Under the pieces are notes generated by a model. The model was not told the DNA's origin. It made no database searches and saw only the letters and a list, made by a program, of their open reading frames with translations. The position numbers and the translations under genes are program-made. Positions 16,901 through 25,673 of a stretch of DNA of 64,000 nt are shown here, in pieces. Every line of letters starts with the position of its first letter. The first letter of the stretch is position 1. Location of the stretch: assembly GCF_000092785.1 (NCBI RefSeq), contig NC_014225.1, positions 1,439,340-1,503,339 on the forward strand, in the 5' to 3' direction. The DNA is from Waddlia chondrophila WSU 86-1044. Its GTDB lineage: Bacteria; Chlamydiota; Chlamydiia; Chlamydiales; Waddliaceae.

Positions 16901-18526
16901 CCCTTGCGCATCGGTTGTCATCTTAAGAGAGCCGTCTTTGTTGTAAAGAACATGCTCGACTGTTTTGTCGGGATATTCGATCCGATAAGGCTTTCCATAA
17001 GCGGTGGTAAGGATACGGGTGATTTTCCCTTCGGGGTCTTCTCTGGAAGAGAGGTGGTTTAAGACGTTGTAGGTGTAGCGCTCAACTCCTGTAGAAAGCT
17101 TTCCGGAGCCGTCTTCGACAGGGGGAAGGGTTTTGGCAATTAATCGGTCGTAAGGGTCGTAGGTGTAGAGGGTCTCGTGTCCGCAGGGGTCGACCTCTTT
17201 GATTTTGTTTCCTTTTAAATCGTAAGCATACGATTTGACAAATGACCTGCCGTCATCATGCAGCTCTTCTTCTTTGATGAGGCGGTTGGAAAAGTCATAG
17301 GTGTAAAGGATTTGATACTCAAAATGGGGAAAACTTTTGCGGATGCAGTTGCCGTTTGCATCGTAGCTGCATGTTGTCACTCTTCCTGCGCGGTCGATCT
17401 CCTCTGTGATTAATTCGTAATCGTTGTATTTCCACGATTCGGAATAGAGATAGGTATTCTCGGTATCGTAGTAATCCTTTTTTACGATGAGTCTTCGGGA
17501 AGAGTAGTGGTTAACGACACGGCTGAGCTGTTTTTCGGCGCCTGTTTGAAGATCGAGATAGGAGTATGCCTCCTCGATCGGAACCCCTTTGGAAGAGAGT
17601 TTGATCCGCTTAAAGGTGCGCCTGGTAACGCCTGCAAGATCGTTGATGGAAGAAGAGGAGCCGTCATCAACGATTTCAAATGCTACCTCTCCGCAAGGAT
17701 CATAAGCATAGTAATAACGCTCTTTGATTCCACCGGGATCGGAGACCATCTTCGTTTTAACCAGAGAGCTGTCGCCATAGTAGGTGTAGGTAATTCTTTG
17801 CTTAAAGTCTTCTCCTTCTCCCTGAAACGTCTCCGATTCGATGAGATTATTGGGATAATACGTATAGGTTTTGATGTACTTTTCGCCCTGTCCATTGCTT
17901 CGATACAATTTCCCCTGGCCTGATAAATTCCCATAGAACTCTTCTTTAGTGACACACTTTTGATTGTTGTCATTATAGAACTGTTTGCCGGCCCAGACAT
18001 AACCTTGAGCGTCGACGATATAGTGGGACCGAAAATGGGTGGGGTCCCAAAGTCTATGACAGCCCCAACGCAACTCTTCTGAACGGTAAAGGGTTGTGTT
18101 GTCTGAACAGTAGTGGCGAATCGTGGTCAATCGATCTTCCTCGTTCCAGCGATAGGTGCTGCGATTGCCCCTTGCATCGGTAACGTAGGTTTTTCGGTCG
18201 TCGTACACGAATGTGTACAAACGCTTCGGCTGCTCATCTGTGCCAATAGGAGCTTCTAAAGCCGAAACTTTTTTAGGCTTTTTCTTTTCCCCTCGATATG
18301 AAATGTTCAGATAGCGGTGATCGGGAAAGGATTTGGAGATTAATAAAGGACTCCAAGGGTCGCCTTCATGATCATATTGATAACTGACAGGGGGAGAAAA
18401 ATTCGTCTCGACGCGATCAAGGCGGAAAAAATCTGATCGATGATACTCCACTGTTTTCCCTTCATCGCAAACGAGCTTGATGTTTCTTTCTTTGGAATTC
18501 TTGGCGATCACAACTTCTGTGATCAA
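13964..18526 (-). CDS. RHS/YD-repeat protein with C-terminal serine-hydrolase-like domain
   Basis: A 1520-residue frame made mostly of YD repeats (for example TYTYNGAGQLTAKRKGD, YAYDPLSRLTEV), then the RHS core (RRFDAFG-like segment, RYYDAEMGRWTTPDP, NLYCYVRNNPTMYIDSEGL, ending about residue 1269). RHS repeats form a shell that encloses a C-terminal toxin. The last 251 residues differ from the repeats and look like an alpha/beta hydrolase. The nucleophile elbow is CHSQGA (Ser about 1415), with candidate Asp about 1463 (SKRDFVPW) and His about 1494 (FFDHAVSS). The frame opens with TTG at 18526, but coding similarity continues upstream, so the true N-terminus lies beyond two frameshifts (see next entry). 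The product was probably exported. Confidence 0.85.
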   Translation of the reverse strand: MITEVVIAKNSKERNIKLVCDEGKTVEYHRSDFFRLDRVETNFSPPVSYQYDHEGDPWSPLLISKSFPDHRYLNISYRGEKKKPKKVSALEAPIGTDEQPKRLYTFVYDDRKTYVTDARGNRSTYRWNEEDRLTTIRHYCSDNTTLYRSEELRWGCHRLWDPTHFRSHYIVDAQGYVWAGKQFYNDNNQKCVTKEEFYGNLSGQGKLYRSNGQGEKYIKTYTYYPNNLIESETFQGEGEDFKQRITYTYYGDSSLVKTKMVSDPGGIKERYYYAYDPCGEVAFEIVDDGSSSSINDLAGVTRRTFKRIKLSSKGVPIEEAYSYLDLQTGAEKQLSRVVNHYSSRRLIVKKDYYDTENTYLYSESWKYNDYELITEEIDRAGRVTTCSYDANGNCIRKSFPHFEYQILYTYDFSNRLIKEEELHDDGRSFVKSYAYDLKGNKIKEVDPCGHETLYTYDPYDRLIAKTLPPVEDGSGKLSTGVERYTYNVLNHLSSREDPEGKITRILTTAYGKPYRIEYPDKTVEHVLYNKDGSLKMTTDAQGTKTQFAYDYKSRKIKEEKISREGELLSIREWKYSAFDLLEEIDPEGHATTYTYNGAGQLTAKRKGDAETLIFYDTLGREKEKWEKCSDHTYRITVLEYNLLDQVVEEKIIDESGNLFLLKQYAYDAWGNRTREIIGGHCPLSTDYNSSSQPVRTVTAEGFETLFHYDNNYLNTFGQTVAAVTEIDPRGNVTFTVFDARGRPAVQERKNTYAETVQKTEYLYNQIGKPLLQKESVIVSGEILRIHTTAFEYDSRDREMTVIEAKGEPEQKITRRTYTAFGEVEEIIKPSQVIVNHAYDPLGRLSSLKTSDGAISYAYTYDRNNNILEVEDLISQSRTTRIYDIFGNIVSETLAHGSTLEYAYDPLSRLTEVTLPDSSLISYSYDAGYLREIRRGRYAHKDNYGSHGKRLSSQMVQRLGEIHYAYDQSLRPSLIESQYLKMEMAYDAIGNVETVDYTDDLGSESYSYQYDAMNQLISDNSHQYTFDSLGNRVACDGVDNTHNALNQLLKQGKNTYRYDADGNLIAKNEESYVYDAFGRLTEALKENLRTTYTYDPFHRRLSKTRFTLQEEQWVEISSEKYLYQGDKEIGVIGEHGELESLRVMGVGVKGDVGAAVLMEFLGRAYLPLHDYRGNVSMLVDAVTAEVVESYRFDAFGVETVSSQSKVPLNPWRFSSKRVDAETGWVYFGARYYDAEMGRWTTPDPMWFVNGTNLYCYVRNNPTMYIDSEGLFFNEIVKFLKDTFRAIFKALVENVDVSADERGNIQVNFNTHPSLDHQSKSTSAKNDVYGSVHVMTVNGIFNSYEESEDLCGRMSELAGGCTSSFVYNASHGVFDLIESFLNLLGIVTRPAQLLHKEWDHFFANCPEDGIIIMVCHSQGAILTRNALSTYDEELRKRIHVVAVAPAAYIDKKFCGSVMHYVSKRDFVPWIDVAGRIRNRDTTVELDPHPDAPFFDHAVSSPTYQDDIDKRIQWIRKHHGDYR

Positions 18527-19186
18527 AGCCCTCTTGGTGTCGTAAGACTGTATCCTATCGACATTGAACGAAGAATCGCCTTATAAGCATAATAGTGGTG
18601 GCAGCCATTTCCGAAAGTGACATTGGTCAAAGAATAGTTGCTATCACCCTGTTTACGGCCGAAAAAAAGTATCTCAGCACCATGTTTCATCAAGGGACAG
18701 TTGTTTGAGATAATCATCCAGCTTTTTCCTAAATTGACACGGCCGGCAAGCTTGGGAGGCGCTGTATTGGAAACTCCCCGTTTTAAAAAATCATAATCGA
18801 CAATGTGCAACCCATTTTTTTCAGGGTGTTTAAAGACTGTAAGGCTGTTCCGATAGCCAACGTCAGCAACCCAAATCCTTTCCCTGCGATTCCGATGAAA
18901 AACAGATCCCCATACAGTCAGATCCCAACGCCCCCCCTAAAAAGGCTTTTCGATCAGATCCGCTGTTATAGTTTCTTTGGATGTGAATCGGACTGGCAGA
19001 TCTGCTGAGGTAATCGGTTTCTGTTTCCACATAGTGGCCGGTGATCACGTTGACATTGCTGACAATTGCGCTGGGAGCTGTCTCAAAATCAATCAGGGAA
19101 GCGTACTTCTCCGGATCAATCTCTTGTAAGTCATCGGCATGCAGAGCAAACAGGGAAACAGTTAAAAGAAACAGAAAAAAGCGCAT
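18527..19186 (-). pseudogene. 5' part of the RHS gene, interrupted by two compensating frameshifts
   Basis: From the ATG at 19186 (AAAGG Shine-Dalgarno, 7 nt spacing) a signal peptide (MRFFLFLLTVSLFALHADD) and an RHS N-terminal region are read (IVSNVNVITGHYVETETDYL, IHIQRNYNSGSD). The frame breaks at a run of seven G (18931-18937). Dropping one G continues it as RWDLTVWGSVFHRNRRERIW and on through HIVDYDFLKRG. A second break near 18581-18582 needs one extra base (TATAA-A-GGC). It then reads GDSSFNVDRIQSYDTKRALI and enters the long frame. The first and last pieces are in the same frame. The intact protein would be about 1740 residues. Either the gene is decayed or phase-variable, or the assembly has homopolymer errors. 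Confidence 0.75.
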
Positions 19187-19270
19187 TCATCAACCTTTCA
19201 GGATTTAAAAGCGCTTGAGAGTACCTTATCAGGGATTTTTTAGGAATCATTGTTTGCCTTTTCAGAGTTC

Positions 19271-19299
19271 TTTCCAAGATGAAGTCGTTTCGGTATAAA
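19271..19299 (+). promoter_or_regulatory. Probable promoter of the OPT transporter gene
   Basis: TTTCCA (19271-19276) and TATAAA (19294-19299) are 17 bp apart, and the -10 is again preceded by TCGG (TCGGTATA, 19290-19297). The transporter ATG follows 23 nt later. The region is divergent with the RHS locus. Confidence 0.5.
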
Positions 19300-19322
19300 A
19301 TTTTTTCTGTTACAGTAATCCC

Positions 19323-20975
19323 ATGATATCGCTTACCTTACGCACATGGTTGACTTTTTTTGGCCTTGCTATTTTGATGGGATTGAACAACATCTATTCC
19401 ACTCTATTGACCGGATGGGGAGAAGGCGGCTCCATTGTCGCAGTCATTCTCAGCCTGTTATTCTTAGCAAAAAATGAACGTACGATCTTCAACTACAATC
19501 TTGGACAAACAATGGCCTCAGCTGGAGGCAGTGTCGGTTTTGCTGTTTCTATCATCGCTTCCATTTACTACTTGCATCCCCATTGGGACCCTCCCTTGTT
19601 CCAACTGTCAATCATGGTGATGGGCCTAAGCGTGATGGGAGTCGCTTTTGCCGCGCCGCTGCGCCGCACCATTGTCCATTGGTTCTTCCCTTCTGCAGTC
19701 GCTTGTGCAACGATCTTAAAAGCTGTCACCTCGGAAAATGATGGAGAGAGAAAAAGAGCGCGCAACCTCATGGGAATCTCAGGCCTGGTCTCCGCCTTGC
19801 TAACAATCCCCACTAAAGCTGCGATCAAACCCGGAGGCAGCACTCTTTGGCATGCGATTCCTCTTCCGGCAGGCCTCAGCATCAGCCTCGATCCACTTCT
19901 TTACGGAATAGGAATTGTTGTCGGCCCACGTATCGGGATAAGCATGTTGATCGGCGGACTGCTTAATTTTTTTTTATTTACCCCTTATATGGCGGAGTCT
20001 GCTGCGGATTTTAGCCGATGGGCTGCTGTCGGATTGATGACACTTCCCGCTTTCACTTCAGTCCTTTTCGCTCTCTTCATGAAAAAACATGGCCAACTGC
20101 CACCCGGATTTACTCCCAAAGAAAACGGCTCAAAAATGACAACAAAAGACTGGGCTTCAATCGGCCTCATTTTTACTCTTGCGCTTGCAGCAACGGTATG
20201 GGGAATGGATTCTGTCTTCCAAGTCTCTTATCCTTATGTTGCACTTGCAGCAGGCATTGCAGCTCCTTTATGCTTTACTCTCGGGAAAGTAGCTAGCGAA
20301 ACTGATATTAACCCTGTCCGTTTGCTAGCCATTATTCTGCTTTTAATATTCAGCTTAACGGGAAATTTCGGAGCGGTTGCACTTCTTGGAGTTGGAATCG
20401 CAGGAGCGGCAATGGCTGCGATTGCTGTCGATCTGTTCTACGACCTGCGTACAGGCTACCTGATCAATGCGGATCCTAAACAGCAAGTGATTGTACAGTT
20501 CCTTGCTGTTATCCCTGTTTCTTTTGCCGCCGTCTTTTTTCTTCATATGCTGGCCGAAAACTTTGGCTTTGGCGAAGGGAAATACTTCCCTGCACCAGGT
20601 GCAATCGTTTGGGCATCGATGGCAGAACTGTTTGCCGAAGGCACCTCTCAAATCTCTTCATTGATATGGAAAACTGTCATCTATACAAGCATCATCGGTG
20701 TTTTCATGACTCTGATTGAAAATAGCAAAAAATTTCAGCACTATGCCCTTTCCCCTTTCGCAATCGGGATCGCATTTTTAATGCCGATCGACGTGTCTTG
20801 CGCGATTTGCCTAGGCTCATTCATCCGCTATGGATTCATTTCCCTTTCTTCAACTCCTCATCAAGCCAAAGAGGAGGCTTTCCAAGCCGGCTCTGCGATC
20901 TTTGCCGCTTCCGCTCTGGCCGGAATCATCGCCGTTATTCTCATTTCAATGGGAATTCTTTACTTGCCTGAGTAG
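19323..20975 (+). CDS. OPT-family oligopeptide transporter
   Basis: A 550-residue polytopic protein with about 14 or more membrane helices. Features fit the OPT (oligopeptide/YSL) superfamily: an N-terminal LAILMGLNNIYSTLLTGWGEG, a mid-segment GIGIVVGPRIGISMLIGG, and DLRTGYLINADPKQQVIVQ, close to the family's D-x-K-x-G-Y-L...Q motif. Members import small peptides or metal chelates by proton coupling. For an obligate intracellular bacterium this would supply amino acids from the host. There is no good Shine-Dalgarno (taatccc before the ATG). The 3' end overlaps the convergent ferredoxin gene by 30 nt. Confidence 0.85.
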   Translation: MISLTLRTWLTFFGLAILMGLNNIYSTLLTGWGEGGSIVAVILSLLFLAKNERTIFNYNLGQTMASAGGSVGFAVSIIASIYYLHPHWDPPLFQLSIMVMGLSVMGVAFAAPLRRTIVHWFFPSAVACATILKAVTSENDGERKRARNLMGISGLVSALLTIPTKAAIKPGGSTLWHAIPLPAGLSISLDPLLYGIGIVVGPRIGISMLIGGLLNFFLFTPYMAESAADFSRWAAVGLMTLPAFTSVLFALFMKKHGQLPPGFTPKENGSKMTTKDWASIGLIFTLALAATVWGMDSVFQVSYPYVALAAGIAAPLCFTLGKVASETDINPVRLLAIILLLIFSLTGNFGAVALLGVGIAGAAMAAIAVDLFYDLRTGYLINADPKQQVIVQFLAVIPVSFAAVFFLHMLAENFGFGEGKYFPAPGAIVWASMAELFAEGTSQISSLIWKTVIYTSIIGVFMTLIENSKKFQHYALSPFAIGIAFLMPIDVSCAICLGSFIRYGFISLSSTPHQAKEEAFQAGSAIFAASALAGIIAVILISMGILYLPE

Positions 20976-21308
20976 GGCTGTGCCAAACGATTTGTGAAGA
21001 GCTTCAGTCGGGCAAGCTGTGATGCATGGAGTGCCAGGGCACCGGATGCAAGGATTTTCCTTAGGATAAAGCAAAGGGTCTCTTCTCTCTAAATCCTCAA
21101 TGATAATCGCATGGACAGGGCACGCCACCATACAAGCATCGCAGCCGGTACATCTTTTCAGGAACTCCTGTTCATCGGGATGAGCCCCAGGAGGACGCAA
21201 TTTTAATCGATCATCCGTTGTTTGCGATAACACCTTTCCAACCGGCAATCTCTCAAAGAGATCGACTGTCATGCAGACCAGTTCTTTAAAAAACTGCTTT
21301 CTATCCAC
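20946..21308 (-). CDS. Ferredoxin with two 4Fe-4S sites (NapF-like)
   Basis: Cysteine motifs CTGCDACMVACP (residues about 50-61) and CIRCPGTPCITACP (about 87-100) form two [4Fe-4S] binding sites. The second has a stretched first half, as in NapF/NapG-type ferredoxins. It probably passes electrons to an unidentified partner. The start is chosen as GTG at 21308, with GGAAG about 8 nt upstream, giving 120 residues; a TTG at 21314 would overlap the cysS stop (21311). The gene follows cysS closely and so is cotranscribed with it. No nap reductase genes are nearby. Confidence 0.8.
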   Translation of the reverse strand: MDRKQFFKELVCMTVDLFERLPVGKVLSQTTDDRLKLRPPGAHPDEQEFLKRCTGCDACMVACPVHAIIIEDLERRDPLLYPKENPCIRCPGTPCITACPTEALHKSFGTALLRQVKNSH

Positions 21309-21310
21309 AA

Positions 21311-22765
21311 TCAAGCTTCCACTTTTTTCAGGCGAGATCCAGAAGGAAAGTCTTCAATCACATACCCTCTTGATTGAATGTAGTCGCGCAAACGATCCGC
21401 TTCAGACCAATCTTTATTCTGCCTTGCAGCAATTCGATCATCTAAAGCTTGGATTAAATCGTCAGGAATAGATTCCTCTTTCATTTCAAAATCGATCACT
21501 CCGAGAACTGAATTAAATCGTTTAAGCAGTTCCAATACCCTGTTAGCATCGCCTTCTCCAAGCTTTCCCTGATCGATCAACCCGTTCACATCCCTCACCA
21601 ACTCGTACAAGGAAGCCAAAGCAACGGAAATATTCAAATCATCAGCCAAGCCATTAGCAAATCCCAGCAACGCTTGATCAAGCAGAGCATCTAACGCATG
21701 ATGCGTCTCTCTTCCAGTCACTCCCTGCAACCTGTAGACAAAATCTTGCAGCCTCTGCAACGAATGCTTAACAGCCTCCAATCCTTCAAAAGTGAAATTC
21801 AACTGGGTTTTATAATGGGTTTGCAAAAGGATGTAGCGCACCTGTTTTCCGCTATACCCCTTTTCAAGCAGGTCGCGAAGAGTGAAAAAGTTGCCCAAGC
21901 TCTTTGACATCTTTTTGTTTTCAATAATCAAGTGCTCCGAATGAAGCCACATCTTCACAAACGTCTGGCCGGAGCAAGCCTCCGATTGCGCAATTTCATT
22001 TTCATGATGGGGAAACATATTATCGACACCGCCGCAATGGAGATCGATCGTCTCCCCTAAAATTTGCATTGCCATCGTAGAACACTCCAAATGCCATCCC
22101 GGACGCCCTTTGCCAAATGGGCTGTCCCAATAAATTTTGCCGTCCCTTTCCGGATCATAACTTTTCCAAAGGACAAAATCAGCCACATTGTCTTTTTCAT
22201 ATTCATCAGATGCCACTCGATCCGAAGCTCCCGATTTGAGCTCATCTATTTTCAAATGGGACAAACATCCATACCTTTTGAAGGTTTCTATTGCATAATA
22301 AACACTGCCATCTGCTCCCCGATAAGCAGCCCCTTTCTCAAGCAGTTTTTCAATCATGGCGATCATCTGATCAATGTAGTCGGTCGCCGCAGGATAATGC
22401 TCGGCAGGCTCGATATTAAGCGTACGGATGTCTTCGAAAAAAGCCTCCTTAAACGGCTTAGTGTATGCATCCAGGCTGACATTTTGCTCCGTTGCCCCCC
22501 GAATTGTCTTATCATCGACATCAGTGAGGTTCATGACCTGCTCCACTTCATAACCAAAAAATTTCAGCGTTCTGCGAAGAAGATCCTCAAACATATACGT
22601 ACGGTAATTACCGATATGGGCAAAGTTATACACTGTTGGTCCGCAAGTGTATAAAGAAACTCGATTGCCTGATATCGGTTTAAAAGGATCTTTCGATCTT
22701 GTGATCGTGTTGAAAAATTTAAGCGGGATAGCGTTGATATCGATTTTTGAAGCCATGGTTACCAT
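21311..22765 (-). CDS. cysS: Cysteinyl-tRNA synthetase
   Basis: Class I synthetase, 484 aa. The N-terminal Zn/ATP region reads YTCGPTVYNFAHIGNYR (HIGN form of the HIGH motif). Middle segments are GRPGWHLECSTMAM and HCGGVDNMFPHHENE, with Cys/His Zn ligands. The KMSKS loop is KKMSKSLGNFFTLRDL, followed by the helical anticodon domain. The length is usual. Two in-frame ATGs (22765 and 22756) are possible starts. It charges tRNA-Cys; the only tRNA gene in this window is also tRNA-Cys (45154). It lies 22 nt downstream of the large aas-type gene on the same strand. Confidence 0.96.
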   Translation of the reverse strand: MVTMASKIDINAIPLKFFNTITRSKDPFKPISGNRVSLYTCGPTVYNFAHIGNYRTYMFEDLLRRTLKFFGYEVEQVMNLTDVDDKTIRGATEQNVSLDAYTKPFKEAFFEDIRTLNIEPAEHYPAATDYIDQMIAMIEKLLEKGAAYRGADGSVYYAIETFKRYGCLSHLKIDELKSGASDRVASDEYEKDNVADFVLWKSYDPERDGKIYWDSPFGKGRPGWHLECSTMAMQILGETIDLHCGGVDNMFPHHENEIAQSEACSGQTFVKMWLHSEHLIIENKKMSKSLGNFFTLRDLLEKGYSGKQVRYILLQTHYKTQLNFTFEGLEAVKHSLQRLQDFVYRLQGVTGRETHHALDALLDQALLGFANGLADDLNISVALASLYELVRDVNGLIDQGKLGEGDANRVLELLKRFNSVLGVIDFEMKEESIPDDLIQALDDRIAARQNKDWSEADRLRDYIQSRGYVIEDFPSGSRLKKVEA

Positions 22766-22787
22766 TCTTTCATTTCAAACGAAAGCA

Positions 22788-25532
22788 CTATACAACACTC
22801 TTCTCTTTGTTCGCAAAGAACTGCTCTTCCAATTTGCGGTAGTAAATTTTACCGGTTCCCATGATCGGAATTTCATCAATTTTAAAGACGTCGGAGCAGC
22901 GTACAAGATTACTGAACCCTTCGTCGCGTAACGCTTGATTCACTTCATCAATCGACGTATCAAAAGTGGTAATCAGGAGAATTTGGGGCCTGTCCCCAGA
23001 ATCTTCGCGCGCAATGACAGCAAGTGTCGGTCCCTCCTCCCTCACTTTCCAGCCTTTTTGAGGAGCAACGTGCAATAACGCCAATTCTAAAGAGAGTAAA
23101 GAGACCATTTCACCTCCGACTTTAATGAAGCGCTTCAGTCGGCCTGACAGAGTCAGACGGTTTTCATCGTCAAGATTGCCAATATCTCCCGTGTTGTACC
23201 AATCTTTTCCATCAACAGAAATAAACGGAGATGCAAGCCCTGGATTGAGGTAGCCTTCAAAAATATTCGGCCCTCTTGCAAGAACAAGGCCATCCTGCCC
23301 TCTGTCTAGCACCTGATGAGTTTCGGGATGCACAACAATCATCTCGATTCCCGGCAAAGGAACACCTACACCTTTACGAGGCTTTCCTGGTTGATTGGCA
23401 GTCAAGATCGGAGCGCATTCAGTGACGCCATATCCCTCTAGAAGACATTGCTCCTTTCCGATATCGGCCATCAATTCAAAAAGTTCCGGAGGCGCCTTCT
23501 CTGCCCCCGTGACACAAAGCCGCATTGTTTTCATTTGATCCTTTTTCGCAGATTTCAACATCCCTTTGATAAAGGAAGGGGCACCGCTCATCACCGTGAT
23601 TCCCCATCTGCTAAACTCTTTTGCCAATCCTTTGCCGTCTGTCGGGTTCGGATAAAATGCCGATCTGATGCCAGACAACAGCCCCATCAATCCACTTGTG
23701 CTGAACCCATACGCATGAAAAGGAGGCAGAATGCCGAACATAATATCATCTGAATATAGATCGATTGCCTCAAAAGCTGCCCGTTCGTTGGACAAGATAT
23801 TTCCATGGGAAAGTGGAACGCCTTTTGGATCGCTTTCCGTTCCGCTTGTAAACAGCAATACCGCTTGCTCATCTCCCTTCAATTGATCGCCCCCGAAAGT
23901 CTTTAAAATTCTTTTCGCGCTAAATTTCGAACGGAGTAGAGCTCTCAGCTTATCTTTCAAGGTAAACTCTTTTTTCACACTTTCCAACATGATTGTAATG
24001 TCATCAATCCCATTAAGATCAACAGTATCCAACCGTTCCAAAAATGCCCAAGAGGTTAATACCACTTCAATATTGGAAATTTTCCTGACCGCACGCAAAT
24101 GTTTAGCTCCAAGCGTCCAATTGATCATGACAGGCACTTTCCCCGCTAACTGAGCCGCCAGCACTGTCAAATAGGCTCCTACACTTGCCGGAAGCAGGAT
24201 TCCGACATATTTCCCAGGAAGATGCCTGATATACTCAGCTAGGATAATCACTCCAAGTTTAAGGCGCGCATAGCTCTGCACTCCGGTACGCGTATCGGCA
24301 CAAGCCGGCTGGCTGCCCATTCTCTCGCAGTTGTGAAGAAACACTTCCGGTATCGTGTCGCCATGTGCAATCTGCGCCTTGTATCTAGGAATTTTTACAA
24401 ACCAATCGTCAAGGTCTCCTTGATCTTCTTTTCCCTCTTCTTCCACCGAGATTTTTTTTGAAGCGATTCCAATGACCCTGCCAACTGTCGTCAACTCAGT
24501 AACGGGAACAGGGCCTGTCTCAAACTGATCCTGCAAAAAGGTCGCCAGTTCGGATGTGTCAAGCGAATCGAGTCCTAAATCGGAAGCTAACGACATCTCC
24601 GGTTTGATACTAGCCTTATCGAGCTCTGTTAGCTCATGTAATTTATCCAAAACCCTCTCCTGCAGCTCATCGTCAATATCATCTAAACGAACCGTTTCTT
24701 CATCAGCATCTTTTGAGGGCTTGTCAATCGCCGGCAACTTTTCTCCCCACATGCTGTAAGAGACAAGCTTCAGCGATTCGCCTGGATATTCTCCTTCTTG
24801 GCGAGACAAGCCATCTGGACGGTTATAGTAATTTTCCAACCATCTATTGAATTCCAATCGGGAAGCTGTGTAAGGAAAATCCGAAGGAGCTGGTTCAAAT
24901 TCAATAATGATCTCTCTGCGCGGAGTAAAAAAGAGCAAATTCTTCAGGCAAATCCAAAATCCTTCTTTAACTTTTTCAAACATATCTGGCGACTTACCTG
25001 TCAAAGCCCTTGAAAACATACTCCCCCACAGCCCTTTGATCCGAACGAGAATAATGTTGGCCTCGGGAACTTTTTGGACCAGCTCGTGAGTAGCGGATGC
25101 GCCTCCGATTTTCTCAATATTTGTGTGCTTTACTCTGCCGGATGGATAAACGAGAAAATTTTCCTTGTTTTTTAGCCCTTTAACCAGTTCTTCCATCACT
25201 TTCTCATGCCGCTTTCTCTTGAGACTGTTTGTCGATTTTTCAAAATCGGGAACAGGAAGCGCGTTGACGAATTTCATTGCGGTATGCACAACAGGGAGGA
25301 AATAATAAGTTTCAACGATTGTGGGGCGGATTGGCAGCTTCTTCCAAGCAGTCAATGTGATCGCAAGGGGATCAACAACCATGGCAACGTGATTAGGAAG
25401 AAAAAGCACTCCACCGTTTTTTTTTAAATTCTCTTTGGAAAGGTGTTCCAGCCCCTTGATTTTGATTCTGTAGCGGAACCATAAAGCAAACCGCAAAAAC
25501 CTCACTAATAAAAACTCAAGGATCTTTCTCAC
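22788..25532 (-). CDS. aas: Acyltransferase-ACP-acyl-ACP synthetase fusion
   Basis: A 914-residue, three-part protein. Residues about 1-260 are a PlsC-type glycerophospholipid acyltransferase (LPNHVAMVVDPLAI and VYPSGRVKHTNIEKIGG). Residues about 290-365 are an acyl carrier protein domain with the phosphopantetheine Ser in SDLGLDSLDTSELATFL. Residues about 370-914 are an AMP-forming synthetase (LLFTSGTESDPKGVPLSHG, GYGVTECAPIL, TGDIGNLDDENRLTLSGR). Together these would activate host or recycled fatty acids onto ACP and transfer them to lysophospholipid. Translation starts with GTG at 25532 behind AGGAG. The motif I spacing is H-X5-D rather than the usual H-X4-D. Confidence 0.85.
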   Translation of the reverse strand: MRKILEFLLVRFLRFALWFRYRIKIKGLEHLSKENLKKNGGVLFLPNHVAMVVDPLAITLTAWKKLPIRPTIVETYYFLPVVHTAMKFVNALPVPDFEKSTNSLKRKRHEKVMEELVKGLKNKENFLVYPSGRVKHTNIEKIGGASATHELVQKVPEANIILVRIKGLWGSMFSRALTGKSPDMFEKVKEGFWICLKNLLFFTPRREIIIEFEPAPSDFPYTASRLEFNRWLENYYNRPDGLSRQEGEYPGESLKLVSYSMWGEKLPAIDKPSKDADEETVRLDDIDDELQERVLDKLHELTELDKASIKPEMSLASDLGLDSLDTSELATFLQDQFETGPVPVTELTTVGRVIGIASKKISVEEEGKEDQGDLDDWFVKIPRYKAQIAHGDTIPEVFLHNCERMGSQPACADTRTGVQSYARLKLGVIILAEYIRHLPGKYVGILLPASVGAYLTVLAAQLAGKVPVMINWTLGAKHLRAVRKISNIEVVLTSWAFLERLDTVDLNGIDDITIMLESVKKEFTLKDKLRALLRSKFSAKRILKTFGGDQLKGDEQAVLLFTSGTESDPKGVPLSHGNILSNERAAFEAIDLYSDDIMFGILPPFHAYGFSTSGLMGLLSGIRSAFYPNPTDGKGLAKEFSRWGITVMSGAPSFIKGMLKSAKKDQMKTMRLCVTGAEKAPPELFELMADIGKEQCLLEGYGVTECAPILTANQPGKPRKGVGVPLPGIEMIVVHPETHQVLDRGQDGLVLARGPNIFEGYLNPGLASPFISVDGKDWYNTGDIGNLDDENRLTLSGRLKRFIKVGGEMVSLLSLELALLHVAPQKGWKVREEGPTLAVIAREDSGDRPQILLITTFDTSIDEVNQALRDEGFSNLVRCSDVFKIDEIPIMGTGKIYYRKLEEQFFANKEKSVV

Positions 25533-25673
25533 AAATGCACTCCTGATCTTTGTCGCAAATGATGTGCATCATGTAAAAAATCTCTTTTATAGTCAAGAAG
25601 TTGGAACTATTCCTTTACTTTAAAATTAAATTTTTGATAACTTGTTTGATTAACATCTTTCGAGGAGTCGCAA

